64,000 nucleotides of DNA from Apodospora peruviana (Eukaryota; Ascomycota; Sordariomycetes; Sordariales; Lasiosphaeriaceae), in NCBI GenBank assembly GCA_033439685.1, contig JAUEDM010000007.1, positions 2,532,501 through 2,596,500 on the forward strand. The letters are read 5' to 3'. The position numbers were made by a program, and so were the translations under genes. Below are positions 21,880-32,517 of this stretch, in pieces (the first letter of the stretch is position 1; each line of letters opens with the position of its first letter). Below the pieces are notes generated by a model that searched no databases, was not told the origin of the DNA, and saw nothing but the letters and a program-made list of their open reading frames with translations.

Positions 21880-24016
21880 TCAAATGGCGAGAGGAGTGCC
21901 GAGAGTAAACACCTTGGCAGCCCCGCTCATGGTCGTCCACTGGATGGGAGGCTCGCCACCAACTTGATCAACCGTCGTGCCGCCACCGGCCGCCGCCGCA
22001 GCGCCCGGGAACGTGACCGGAATAGGCACACTGCAAGTGTTGCTGTCCGTAGTCGCCGTAACGCCCGTAATGGTCCCAGCCGAGCTGATAGTGTATTTGA
22101 GCCGGGGGTGGCATTGACTTCACAAAACCATTAGCAAACGTTAACGACCAAAACGGAAAACAAGATGAAGACACTTACTCGCGTGCCATGCGATCAGTAA
22201 AGCTCTTGGCAATATCGTCCATCTTCTGCGACACCAGTGGCCAGTAGGTCAACCTCGTCATCTCCTGCGCGACCGTCTCGACCCACATCTGGATCAGCGA
22301 CATCTTCATCGTCTTGGGGCCAACAGTGAAAGTAGGCATGTCGATGTTCCTGAGATTGGCCTGGTGGAACATAAACGGGTCGCCGTGCAGGCTCATCAGG
22401 TTCCTAACGTTCTGGGTCTTGACGTCCTTCAACAGATTTGCAAAGTCGCCACTCCCACCAGAAACCGCGATCCACTCGGCCAGCGTGCAGGCGGGAGAAT
22501 AGCAATTATAGTAGATGCTGGTGGCCCAGCGCGGCACCACGACTAGGCCGTCATAGCCATCCGCGGCCGCGGTGGTGATGTAGGGCCAGTACTCGCTTTG
22601 TTGGTTCCGGAGAAGCGGGCGCGTGTTGTCGCCGACGACGTTGGTGATGCCCTTGTCCAGGAACGCGTGGATCGCGTCGCCGTTGTGCAGGCCCGAGATG
22701 GCTGGCGGGACGAGCCCGTGCGGCGAGTACCTGGACGCGGCGGTGAGGCCGATCTGGGCTAGCCACTGCTGGTTAAACAGGATCTCCTTGGAGGTGTCCG
22801 AGTAGGTGGCGTTGTTGAGGTTCAGGTGTGTGTACGTGTGCGACAGGTGGGCAAACTTGTCGCGGTTGGTCGGGTTGGTGAACCACGTTGCCAGCGGGTC
22901 GAGTTTGGCGCACTGCAGGGTCCAGACGTAGCTGGTGAATCCGGGCAGCCAGTAGTCCACGCCCGTGCCGACGGGCTTAACGAACTCAGGGGCCGTGTCG
23001 GCCGGGCTGCCGGTCAGGGGGTAATACCACGGGGTGCAGATGCCCGTCGGGTCGTTCTGGGAAGCCGTCTCGAGGTCACCGGCGCCGTTGTGGGCCAGCT
23101 CCAAAAAGAAGCTGGATCCAGCTGGCAGGCGGGTGTTGAGGTCAGCCTGCCATGACACATGGGCGTCTAGGTCGGTGGGTCGGACGCGGAACGTCTCGGT
23201 AGCTTGCTGGTATATGTGCGTGATGAGATGCACGTCGTCGACTTGGATGTTCAGATGGGTCTTGCGAGCGCCCGAGTAGAGACCGCGGGTGAGGAAGTGG
23301 ATGGACGCGTGCTGAAGGAAGTTGGGGCCAAGTGGCCAGCTGGTCGCCCATGACATGAACCAGACCATCTGTTTGCGACCGCCAGGGAAAGTGTTGATGA
23401 CACCGGCAGTCGTCTGGGTTGTGAAGGGCCCGCCCGCATCAAAGGCAGCAAATTGCTTGGCCAGGGTGGAGTTGGTGATTACGGCCGGAACGTGCCAGAG
23501 GCCGACGGTCGAGACACCAGCATTGGTCTTGACTCTGGCTGTTGGGAAATAGGTGGTGTCGGTGAACTTGACGAGCTGCTCGACGCCCGAATCGCAGCAT
23601 CCGTCGCCATTGGCGGTGTCGGTACCAAACATAGACTGTGGCCAAGCATCGATGCGCACCAAGCGGACACCAAAGTTGACTTGATAGGCGTAGATGGTTG
23701 ACCACTGGGCATCCGTGAGAGCGCTATGCCACGCTCCACCTCCGTAGTCGTAGGACAGCTCAGAAACAGTGATTATGCCGCCGTAGTTGCCGTGAGTAGC
23801 CGAGGAGTTGAGGACAGGTAGCGTGATACCCCCTTGAGGGACAAGAACCGTCTCATAGTAGATTCCATAGCCCTTGAGTCCTGAGGATGCCGCATCGGCC
23901 GACTCCTGGTCTCTGGCGAGGATGAGGATAGTGTCTTTGAAGTCACCAGTCACGGTGGCCGAGGCCAACTGAATGACCGTGCTCATGGCGCAGAGCCATC
24001 TCCTGACACTGACCAT
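21880..24016 (-). CDS. agd3: Secreted polysaccharide deacetylase (Agd3-like, CE18)
   Basis: Exons 22179-24016 and 21880-22117 join across a 61-nt intron (GTAAGT...GTGAAG), giving 691 residues. The first ATG in frame (24016) begins a signal peptide (MVSVRRWLCAMSTVIQLASA). The N-terminal part (DTILILARDQES, GYGIYYETVLVPQGG) matches the region of Agd3 that precedes the catalytic domain. The deacetylase core shows a metal-site aspartate pair in NIQVDDVHLI and the two-histidine segment HLSHTYTHLN, followed by SRYSPHGLVPPAISGL. Agd3 removes acetyl groups from GalNAc in galactosaminogalactan outside the cell, making the polymer cationic and adhesive. The C-terminal tail after the intron is Gly/Ala/Thr-rich and shows no clear GPI signal. 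It sits between the sph3-like and uge3-like genes on the same strand. Confidence 0.9.
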
Positions 24017-25299
24017 TTCGAAGGTAGACAAGAGAGTGTAGTGCAATAAAAGTTAGATATTAACATAAAAGGCGGACAGCCTTGAAACGGTCTGAACAAC
24101 CTGATGATATCGGAAACGAGGGACGGCAAGGTTGAAGAGACCTTGGCAATGAGGACGAGATAACCCGTTGAGCTCCGATCAGTTGTGTTAAGAAGAAGGA
24201 AACACTCCATACAATACCCCAATGCGATGGCACTTGTAGTTGTTACCATGTTTGAAGCAACTCTTAGCCCCCCTTTACCGTTCGTATTCCATCCTCGACA
24301 GGCTGTCAAATTGGTTCATTAAACATGCTTCAGCTGCTTGCGTCACTGGTTCAAGATGGTGGTATGCTTTGCGCTGTAGTATGATGATCCCGTCAGGCCC
24401 GGGCTTGTTGATATTGGGTCTCGGCTCTACGGCACCGAAACCAATATGCTCTTCATCGGTATGTCCACCTTTGGAAACTTTGACATCACTTAATTGACTG
24501 CACGTCCAGCATCGGAAGTATGTGCCGTGGTAATTTCCACAACGGTATTGGGATCGAGAGTCGAGAACATGAAACCTGGGGACCCGGATGAGATGCAGAG
24601 GTGAAATTGGAGAAAAGGGTTGGATGTCATTGTCACCCGACAATAATTCGATATGGTGTGTCCGCAGTGTAACCAGCTAAGACAGTTTGGTGGACTACTA
24701 CATGTATTCTAAGCCGGACGTTCTGTGGGGTTTGGTACCTGCGTCACTGTGTGACGGCTGGGGTCGTGGAAAAAACTTGAAGGCATGTGCCAAAAGACGC
24801 CAGAAGAGAAAGCGATGCGGGAGTGGCGGTTGGGTGTGTCCCCGAGTTTCCATGCCATCAACGGAATGTCTTGAAGCCCCTTGTTTCTTGGCGCTCAGAG
24901 CCAGGGCGGGAAAGGCGCGCCATTCACTGGCTCTGGTACTTGTCAGTCAAAGTGAGTGAACTACTGGACGAGCGATCGGACTGGCAGTAAAGACAATTCG
25001 CTGAAGTTGTGTACCTTATGTTCCTCACAAAGTATCAGGACCTAGTAGGATAAAACAAAAGTATTATGGGCAACGTTCTATCTACAATTTACATACAGTA
25101 TTAGGGGGATGTGATGCACATAGCAAAGCAGTCTAACTGACACATCGCCAAAGACAAAAGAAAAGCCTTTCTGCAGTGGTTCAACAGCTGGCATTGGCAG
25201 GCCACTTGGCCACCAAGCAAGACTGTGTAACGTCGAGTGTTCTCCGAAGTATTGGAAAGAAAAAGAAACGCACTCAGTCCATCCATCCACCTGCATCCA
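24017..25299. promoter_or_regulatory. Region between agd3-like and uge3-like genes
   Basis: This 1.28 kb carries the agd3-like promoter and the uge3-like 3' region. A minus-strand ORF at 24275-24643 lacks an early ATG and has no domain. No ega3-like (GH114) gene is present, although ega3 lies within this group in Aspergillus fumigatus. Confidence 0.4.
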
Positions 25300-26874
25300 T
25301 CACACTTCAGCTTCCTGTTGGTGGCCCATGACTGGCAGAAGCACATGAACCCTTTCAGCCACCATCTCCTTTTCGTCTCGTCCTGTCTTCATCAAAATCT
25401 TATCGCCACCACCAACACCATCACCAATAACACCCCTGCTGCTACTACCATCCTGTCTCACTTTCTCTTCGTCCGAACTCAGGGTCATCCTCTTCAGCTG
25501 CATCTTGCAAATGTAATTCCACAAGTCTCTCGCGGATTGGGCGATAGTCTCGCGCGGCCGCCAGCCCAGCTCCTCCTCGGCCCGGGTCGTCGACGCAACG
25601 CAGAAACCCACGTCGCCCGCGCGACGGCCCGTCCACTTGACCGGCACCGGCCGCTTCGCCACCGCCTCAAGACTATCCACAATCTCAAGCACCGAAGTCC
25701 CCGTGCCCGAACCGAGGTTATACGTCCGGAACGGTTTCTCGGAACCGGTAAAAAGCGCGGCAACGTGCCCGCGCGCGATATCCGCAACGTGTATGTAATC
25801 CCGGATCGCCGTGCCGTCGCGCGTCGGCCAGTCCTGCCCGAAGATGGACAGCGCCGGCCGCTTTCCGGCAAGCACTTCCGCGACGACAGGAAACAGATTC
25901 GTCGCTTGCGTGCGCGGCGTCTCGCCCAGCAGGCCCGACGGGTCGCAGCCCACCGGGTTGAAGTAGCGGAGCGCGACGATGCGCCACCGATGATCAGACC
26001 GCGCGACGTCGGCGAGGATGGCTTCGGAAAAATACTTGGTGCGGGCGTATGTGCAGGTGAGGCCTTCGACGTTGGAGCGAGTGGGGTGGTGCATCACGTC
26101 GTCTTCCTGAAGCGGCTTCTCGGCGTTGGCTTTGCTGCCGTAGACGGTCGCTGACGAGGAAAAGATGAAGTTCCGGATGTTGAACTCGCCGAGGAGGCGG
26201 ATGAAGCTCACCAGCCCGCACACGTTGTTGTCGTAGTAGTCTAGCGGGTTGTCGATTGACTCTGAGACGGATTTGTAGGCCGCGAAGTGGATGACGCCGG
26301 TGATTTGCGACCGGGGTTGAGGTGCGTCGTCGTCTTCGTCCACGACATGGTTGGGATCGAGCATCAGATCTGGGTTTTCTGGAAGGTTACTTGAGGAGTC
26401 ATATTGCTCGAGAACGACTCTCATGGCTGGGTTTTGGTAACTGAGTTTGTGGAAGCGGAGCTGGGGCGTTGGTTGACCTTGCGCTTCGCAGTGCTGGGCT
26501 GCGAGGTGCTGAATGCGCCATCTCGTCGAGGCGAAGCAGTTGGCGAGGTTGTCGACGAGGACGACGTTGTATCCTTCCTTCATCAGCTCCAACGCAGTGT
26601 GTGAGCCAATATACCCGAGCCCCCCGGTCACGAGAATGAACTCGTCTGCCGCCGCTGGCCGAGGCAACTGGTCTCGCAGTTTGGAGACCACGTGATCGGT
26701 CGTGAAGGGAATGGCATCACCGTTCTCAGACCCAGTGGCAGGTGTGCTGCCCGGCGTGTGCGTCTCGAGCGGAGTGCTGCCCGAGAGGATAGGTGAAGCT
26801 GAAAATAATGACGACGAGGAAGAAGTAGCCGCCTGCGGCAAAGACATAAAAGACATGGATGAGTCGGGCTGCAT
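25300..26874 (-). CDS. uge3: UDP-glucose 4-epimerase (Uge3-like)
   Basis: This single exon encodes 524 residues from the first in-frame ATG at 26874. The NAD-binding motif TGGLGYIGS is at residues 83-91, VIHFAAYKSV follows, and the catalytic SSATVYG and YARTK (Tyr 276, Lys 280) are intact. The end of the epimerase fold is clear (RDYIHVADIARGH, YNLGSGTGTSVLEIV, LGWRPRETI). The enzyme is longer than usual GalE proteins: it has about 80 extra N-terminal residues rich in Ser/Thr/Pro and roughly 60 extra C-terminal residues. Uge3 of Aspergillus interconverts UDP-Glc/UDP-Gal and UDP-GlcNAc/UDP-GalNAc to feed galactosaminogalactan synthesis. Placement next to agd3, sph3 and gtb3 homologues makes the same cytosolic role likely here. 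Confidence 0.92.
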   Translation of the reverse strand: MQPDSSMSFMSLPQAATSSSSSLFSASPILSGSTPLETHTPGSTPATGSENGDAIPFTTDHVVSKLRDQLPRPAAADEFILVTGGLGYIGSHTALELMKEGYNVVLVDNLANCFASTRWRIQHLAAQHCEAQGQPTPQLRFHKLSYQNPAMRVVLEQYDSSSNLPENPDLMLDPNHVVDEDDDAPQPRSQITGVIHFAAYKSVSESIDNPLDYYDNNVCGLVSFIRLLGEFNIRNFIFSSSATVYGSKANAEKPLQEDDVMHHPTRSNVEGLTCTYARTKYFSEAILADVARSDHRWRIVALRYFNPVGCDPSGLLGETPRTQATNLFPVVAEVLAGKRPALSIFGQDWPTRDGTAIRDYIHVADIARGHVAALFTGSEKPFRTYNLGSGTGTSVLEIVDSLEAVAKRPVPVKWTGRRAGDVGFCVASTTRAEEELGWRPRETIAQSARDLWNYICKMQLKRMTLSSDEEKVRQDGSSSRGVIGDGVGGGDKILMKTGRDEKEMVAERVHVLLPVMGHQQEAEV

Positions 26875-28814
26875 ATTGGATGCCAGGTCAGAGTAGTATC
26901 CCGGTGATATTTTACAAAACCTGCAGCAACGGTTTGTATGCAAGGCGGGTGGGTGCAGAGAACCTGACACAGGGTTGCCTTTTTTCCCTTAAAAGTTCAA
27001 TGGATCCTGGTGAGTGAGGCAGAAGACCATATTAAGTTTCTCGATTTGGATGTTGGATAGCAGGACGATCTTGACTGTGCAACCACTTCTACTTGATGGC
27101 TTGAACACGTTCGTTCTTGCAAGCAAGAGTCTACTTCCTCGGTAACGAAAAGAAAAGCCATCGGGAAAAGATCTGACATCCTATCTGTTTCACATTCAGC
27201 GAGTGTCAACACGAAGAGAATGGCGATAACGTAGAAAGCGCCGAGTACGCGGTTTCCATCTTGTGTCGGCCCTGGTGTTACCCGAACTGGATTTTCTTGA
27301 AGTTACCTACAAGCCGATGACTGAGACTGAGGAGACGCCCAAGAGAATCCAAGACCAGAAAACACGAAGGAGCGAGTCTTACATGGCAATTGCACCGCGA
27401 ACCGCCAGCCGCAAGATGATTGTCGATTGCCTGGTGGCGGTGGAGAGTACTCAGGAAGAAACAAGGAGGCGTCTGAGTCTTTCTCGTGCTGCCAGGTTTG
27501 TGCCCAATTGTCCCCGACCATGGAGGAGTCTCCTGAGGGTGGTCGGCGAATGTGGACCTACTAGAGTTCAGCGGCCGGTAATTGGCGACAAGAGACGGAC
27601 GGCGAGTAAAGACGCCTCAACTGCACCTACTGGTTCATCTGATGCCCACATGCAAATGTCTGACGGCGTCTTTATCACGAAACTGAGCTGAGACTCTGAC
27701 CTAGAATGGAAAAAATGAAGTGACTCGGCGAGAACTCCATGAGTTTGGCTGGCTGGTTTAGCGCAGTGTGGCTGCCACTGGCTTGCTGTTCACTTGGTAG
27801 TACCTCGACCTGTCAATGTATCCGGCCAGGCGGTGGTGTGTCCGATACAGAAAGTTCTTGAATCTGCCTGGATCTGCACCAATCTTTTGTCTTTTCTGTC
27901 TCGCGGGTGGTGTGCGTTGGCGGGTGGCTCTGCGTGCAGTTCAATGGTGGATCAGCTGGTGGATGGGTGGCACTTGGTGGGTGTCTACTTGCGCAGCCAC
28001 TCGGCACGATCCCACTGACGCACTTCATCTTGTTTGTCCTCGGGCCATGCAGATGGCAGACCAGCTTCGGCAATGCATTGCCTGAGCCTAGACCAGGTAC
28101 GGAATACCCGCGAGGCTGACGCTACACGCACCCCTGGCGTCATCAACAAAGTCACAATGTCAGTTCAGTTCACTAAAGTATCTCCGCCACCAGTGGCCAC
28201 TGCACCTAATGCACACGGCGACGATCATGCTTTTGTTGATGGCGAGGTTGTACCAGACGGTCTCGAACACTCCCCCTCCCTCCCCCAAAAGGGCACATCT
28301 AGATCAGTTCCAACTTTTTGCAACTGTCAGAGGGTATTGGTGACTACAATCGGCAAAAAGCTCCTTTATTACAGTAAGAGACTTCATTTTGAGTTCATAC
28401 GTGAAAGAATTGGAGAATTGACGAGGTCACATCACAATGAGTGAAGCCAGTGGTCCGCCCCTTGGACTTAAGTTTCTGGTCCAGTCCTTACGGTAATCTT
28501 TCCCCGTAGCCGACTGGAGGCTAACAAAATCCCTGCCCAGTTTTGGGACACTAACTACATGTCAATAGGCGGGCGGTTAATCCGTACGCACTTCAAATAA
28601 AGTCAAGAGAACCTACAGGATATCCGTCTTTTTATGTACTTAGTCTCAGCTCGGAGTTGTAGGACGGTAGTGTGCGCAAGGCAAATCACGCAATTTTCTT
28701 TCTCAAGTCTCCAATAACATTGATATTAACCCCTCGAAAAGTCCCGTACAACAGGTGCCAGTACGTGCCTACTATAAAATGCTCAGCAAAGATTTCCGTC
28801 CCGTTAAGCCTCCC
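26875..28814. other. Intergenic region upstream of uge3-like gene
   Basis: This 1.94 kb precedes the uge3-like gene and follows the chloroperoxidase stop codon. Several ORFs of 60-140 codons overlap on both strands; none has a domain, and none shows the codon use of the neighbouring genes. A long 5' leader of uge3 could occupy part of it. Confidence 0.4.
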
Positions 28815-30593
28815 TCAGTGGCCGTTTAGAACCTTCTGGCTCGTCTGGACCTGCTGCCTCTTATCCTCCAAGTTCCTGAACCCCGGCTGCAGGTGGCCTG
28901 GCGTTGGGCGCAAGTTGCCCTCCCAAACATCCGTGGCGATTCCCAGTCCCAGCGGCACACCACCGATCGGGAATATGCCCTCGCGATCAAACCGTTCCGC
29001 CTTGGTCTCGTACCTCACCTCATCCACAGCCTTGTACTTTGTCGAGCCATCGGCGTTCAGCATGTACGGGGACATGTCAGACTGGGGGTTGACGTTGGGC
29101 ACCAGCACATCGTTGGCGGCAAAGGCATCAAATCGCCAGTGCACGCCTAGGAAGACGCGAGACAAGGCATTCTCATGAATGAGGGACCACAACGATTCAA
29201 ATTTGATGGGGAAACGAGTGCGCACCGTTCCAACCTGCTCCTCTATAGGCTTCGTCGCATCGTATGGGTCACGCAGGTCCCTGTTGATACCATTCAGCTC
29301 GTCCGAGACAAATTCAACACTAATACTATCGGGGCCGTCGAGCGAAAAGTCCAAGTTGTCTCTCTGCTTGTAGTAGAGCCTCGCCATCTGGAACACAGCA
29401 CCGCCGAATGTGGCGTGGCCGGACGGATAGGCAGGGAAGGGCGGCTTGAACGAGGTTTCGTTCCTGTTTGTCTCGGGCGCTCCGACCGTCTGGAAGAACG
29501 GGTCGCCCATGCCCGAGGGATGCTCCCGGATTCCGCTCAGGGGCCGCCAGAACTCAAAGGTCCACTTTTCCTTCCAGGCAAAGATGCCAGCATCGGCCAG
29601 CGCGGCGTTGCAGAGCGCAAACAGGCGGGCGAAGTCGGCGTTGTTGGCTTCGGCCGTCACGTCGTCCTTGTCAACGCGCCGTTCGTACGCGATCTTGCGG
29701 AGAATTTGGTTGTAGAGACGAGGCGGAGTCCCAATGAGATTGACGCCGTCGTAGGCGAAGAAGTGTCCCGTGGCGTGTTGGGCAGGGGTACGACGGGCTC
29801 GCGGATCCGACGGGACCGCACCCGAGCGCATGGCGTCGAGGAGCGAATCCTTGTCCTCGATGGGATCGTTCCGGCGGAATCCAACCGGCGGATCGGCGAT
29901 GACGTGCTCCGTGTCCTCCCCGTTGACCTTCATCTGCACGGCAACGCGCCTGGTGGCGGTGCCATAGAAAGGGCCATAGTATGGTGACTCGGCGTGCTTG
30001 GGACCATTCGGGTTGTTGATGTCGTCGGGGATGAGTCGAACTGGGTGATTAGGCTCGGCTCGAAACTTGTACGGGCCATCTTTGGGGCGGTAGTTGCCTT
30101 GGGCTGCCCCCGGCTCTCCGCTGTAGAGGAGAAGATCCAGGATTGCCTCGGCAACGGCGACACCAAACTGAAAGTCGGGCAAGAGGACGTCGAGATTGGG
30201 GAACCCTTCCACGGCCTTGGCAATGAATTGTCTCAAGGCGAAAGTAGTCGCGGTGGCAATGTTTGGCGAGGGTGTCGCATAGAGCGTCTCAAGGACGGTG
30301 ATGGCAGCACCGGCCACGGCTGTGCGAGCATCACCAACGCCGTCTAGGGACGGCAGTTCAGGGAGGTAGTAGGTGAAGGAACCGTCGGCAGGGGGGTTGA
30401 TAGCGAAGTAGGCATCGTGAATGGCGAGATGGAGGATGCCGAGGACGCGTGATGAAAGGGCAGGGCCGGTCTGGGGGGCGGTGGCCAAGGAATGGGAAAG
30501 GCGGTTGAGGTCGAGGGCGAGGTTGTTGAAGTAGAAGATGTAGTTGGTGTTGTATTCGGCCGGCTCGTTGGTTTTGGGGAGTGGGGGGATCAT
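28815..30593 (-). CDS. Vanadium-dependent chloroperoxidase
   Basis: This single exon encodes 592 residues from the first ATG, at 30593 (MIPPLPKTNEP). It closely resembles the Curvularia inaequalis enzyme along its length: EYNTNYIFYFNNLALDLNRL, LGILHLAIHDAYFAI, NNADFARLFAL. All vanadate-site residues I can check are present. EKWTFEFWRPLSG supplies Lys and Arg seven apart, AYPSGHATFGG supplies Ser and the acid-base His 393, and SRVFLGVHWRFD supplies Arg and the vanadate-bonding His 485. The 92-residue gap between the two histidines equals that of the Curvularia enzyme (404 and 496). The product should oxidise chloride or bromide with H2O2 to hypohalous acid. No signal peptide is visible, as in Curvularia. 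It could act in wall or lignin attack or in metabolite halogenation; no metabolite synthase lies nearby. Confidence 0.95.
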   Translation of the reverse strand: MIPPLPKTNEPAEYNTNYIFYFNNLALDLNRLSHSLATAPQTGPALSSRVLGILHLAIHDAYFAINPPADGSFTYYLPELPSLDGVGDARTAVAGAAITVLETLYATPSPNIATATTFALRQFIAKAVEGFPNLDVLLPDFQFGVAVAEAILDLLLYSGEPGAAQGNYRPKDGPYKFRAEPNHPVRLIPDDINNPNGPKHAESPYYGPFYGTATRRVAVQMKVNGEDTEHVIADPPVGFRRNDPIEDKDSLLDAMRSGAVPSDPRARRTPAQHATGHFFAYDGVNLIGTPPRLYNQILRKIAYERRVDKDDVTAEANNADFARLFALCNAALADAGIFAWKEKWTFEFWRPLSGIREHPSGMGDPFFQTVGAPETNRNETSFKPPFPAYPSGHATFGGAVFQMARLYYKQRDNLDFSLDGPDSISVEFVSDELNGINRDLRDPYDATKPIEEQVGTVRTRFPIKFESLWSLIHENALSRVFLGVHWRFDAFAANDVLVPNVNPQSDMSPYMLNADGSTKYKAVDEVRYETKAERFDREGIFPIGGVPLGLGIATDVWEGNLRPTPGHLQPGFRNLEDKRQQVQTSQKVLNGH

Positions 30594-32517
30594 GGTTGCT
30601 AGAGAGGATGGGTTTTGTTTTGAGAGAAAAGATAGGGCTTTGGAACACGACAAGAATGAATGCTGGAAATCTGATAGTAAAGAGCAACTCGGGAACTAGC
30701 TAGGGTAAAATGGTGACTTGCACTCTCTTATACTTACATGTATCAGCAGAGGATTGAGAGCAATGGGATGAAAAGTGGCCGAGAAGGCGTGGTTGTCTGT
30801 TTACGGAAAGATGTTTGCGATTCTACATTGCACACATGCACAAAATCAATATGGTGACCGGTCAACTAGCATAAGTAGACGTCTCATAGGCCAACAACCA
30901 TGCCATCCCTCGTAAGGCTGAGCTGTCAAAAATGGGTATCGAGAATATTCAAGATATTGATTGGTTGGTTTAGCGGCGGCCCGCGTCCATCTGATCATTC
31001 TGATGATGACAGGAATGGGGCTGAATGTCACAAGCAAAGCACCCACCACGGCAGCGTAAATCGAAACGATAGAGATGTGGAAAACCTCGATACGGTAATT
31101 AAATTTGCTGACCACCCTCGTTACCACCAGCCCGGTTATCGATGGTGCGGCGTAGTTGCTATTTCTATCTAACTTTGTGTAACATTTGACTCGTATTCAA
31201 TGCCTGGGTGTTCTGTGTGTTCTGTGCCTGTTGTATTCGAGGCAGCGTGACTTCGGGGATGGAGCAACGGTTGCGGCGAGGTTTCGTCACGCGGCCGCGC
31301 TTAGGATCACTTCCGTATGTAAGATTCGGCATTGCTCTTTTGATCCCGCTGGCTGGCCGTCCCGGGGAACCACGCGTCCCTGTCTTCTGAGGCCACTCTC
31401 CCGGACACACGGTTAAACTCAGCCCTGCTGTCACAATAGCGGCATTATTCGGCGAAAGTCGTAATTACCTAGGTACATGTAGCTTACACCAACGGTAAGC
31501 CCGCTTACTCTCCTTTTAAATTTCGGTCTAAGGCGACGCGGACGCCGAATTGTTTAAAGCCCATTTCAAACGCCCTGCTTTTCGAAGAGATTTCTAAAGT
31601 GCAAATGAGACCAGATAAGAGGGATCAGGCTCTGATCACTCCTGTCTCGAGCCCCAATGCACAGCGGGTAAGCCTATCCACCCCCTAGATCCCTTTCCGG
31701 GTGCGCGGCCAGTTTATAAACGAGATTAGGGATAGGAGCATAAGGACTTTCTTAGGCCATACACGCCAGCCATTATCGTCAACTCTATCGCCGTTAAGGC
31801 TATAGCAAAACTACTACGTCTTGGTTCTTTCATCTATTTTTTTAGGTGTAAGTGATAGTGATATTCAATGTATTATCTGGATAGTTAAAATCGTTAGGTG
31901 CGGCGCCTATCATAGTCCCGTCGGCCAGTAGACATTCTAGCGACTCTCGAAGGCTTCGACAACATATCGAGCATCTGCGGTATTCCGCCATAAAGGATTA
32001 AAAGGCGTATTCTTTGGATATTCCGTCCGGATATATGAAGTTCTCTTCCACGGTGCCCAACATTATATTCCAAACCACCGATGGCTCGGCGTCTACGACC
32101 CGGGAGCTGATATTTACAACCCTCTCCTGGGTATAGAAACGATACGAGTCGGATACGACGGCTGTCCATGACAGTGATGAGACCAGTCGAGATGACGATC
32201 AAGAGCTTGATCATGGGGTTATTGAGAGATGGACGCCTTAATTTGTCTCAATCTATTATAAGGTGGTTTCCATTCTGGATGACTACCAGCCACAAAATCC
32301 CGCTGCACCTTGGCAGCACCAGCTGAACATGCTGCACCACCAGCGAGTGTGCCTGGGAAATGCGCATGATGCATTGGACTCGGCACCCAAGTTCATCTTT
32401 CACGTTTCTGGTATATCTCTCAATAAGCCACGCAAAACTTTCAATTACATTTGTTCAGAAAAGGATACAGACACCGTCAAATCAGAATACCCTTCAGCAA
32501 CAAGCAAGAGCCGCCAC
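30594..32517. other. Intergenic region, nothing recognised
   Basis: This 1.9 kb lies between the chloroperoxidase start and the 3' end of the SAT4-type gene. A TACCTAGGTA palindrome occurs at 31466-31475. The part from about 31440 to 32260 reads AT-richer than the coding DNA. A 106-codon minus-strand ORF at 31894-32214 has no domain that I recognise. It may be old repeat DNA, but I cannot name a family. Confidence 0.35.

Noticed and set aside
22175..22177. End of the deacetylase at the first in-frame stop
   Set aside because: This TAA lies within a GTAAGT donor; the following exon restores an open frame of 78 more residues, so the stop is intronic.
25237..26154. 305-codon plus-strand ORF
   Set aside because: It is antisense to the epimerase, whose catalytic motifs are intact in the minus frame.
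27263..27691. 142-codon plus-strand ORF upstream of the epimerase gene
   Set aside because: It has no domain; it could be part of a leader or noncoding RNA, but nothing supports a protein.
29175..29987. 270-codon plus-strand ORF
   Set aside because: It is antisense to the chloroperoxidase active-site region.
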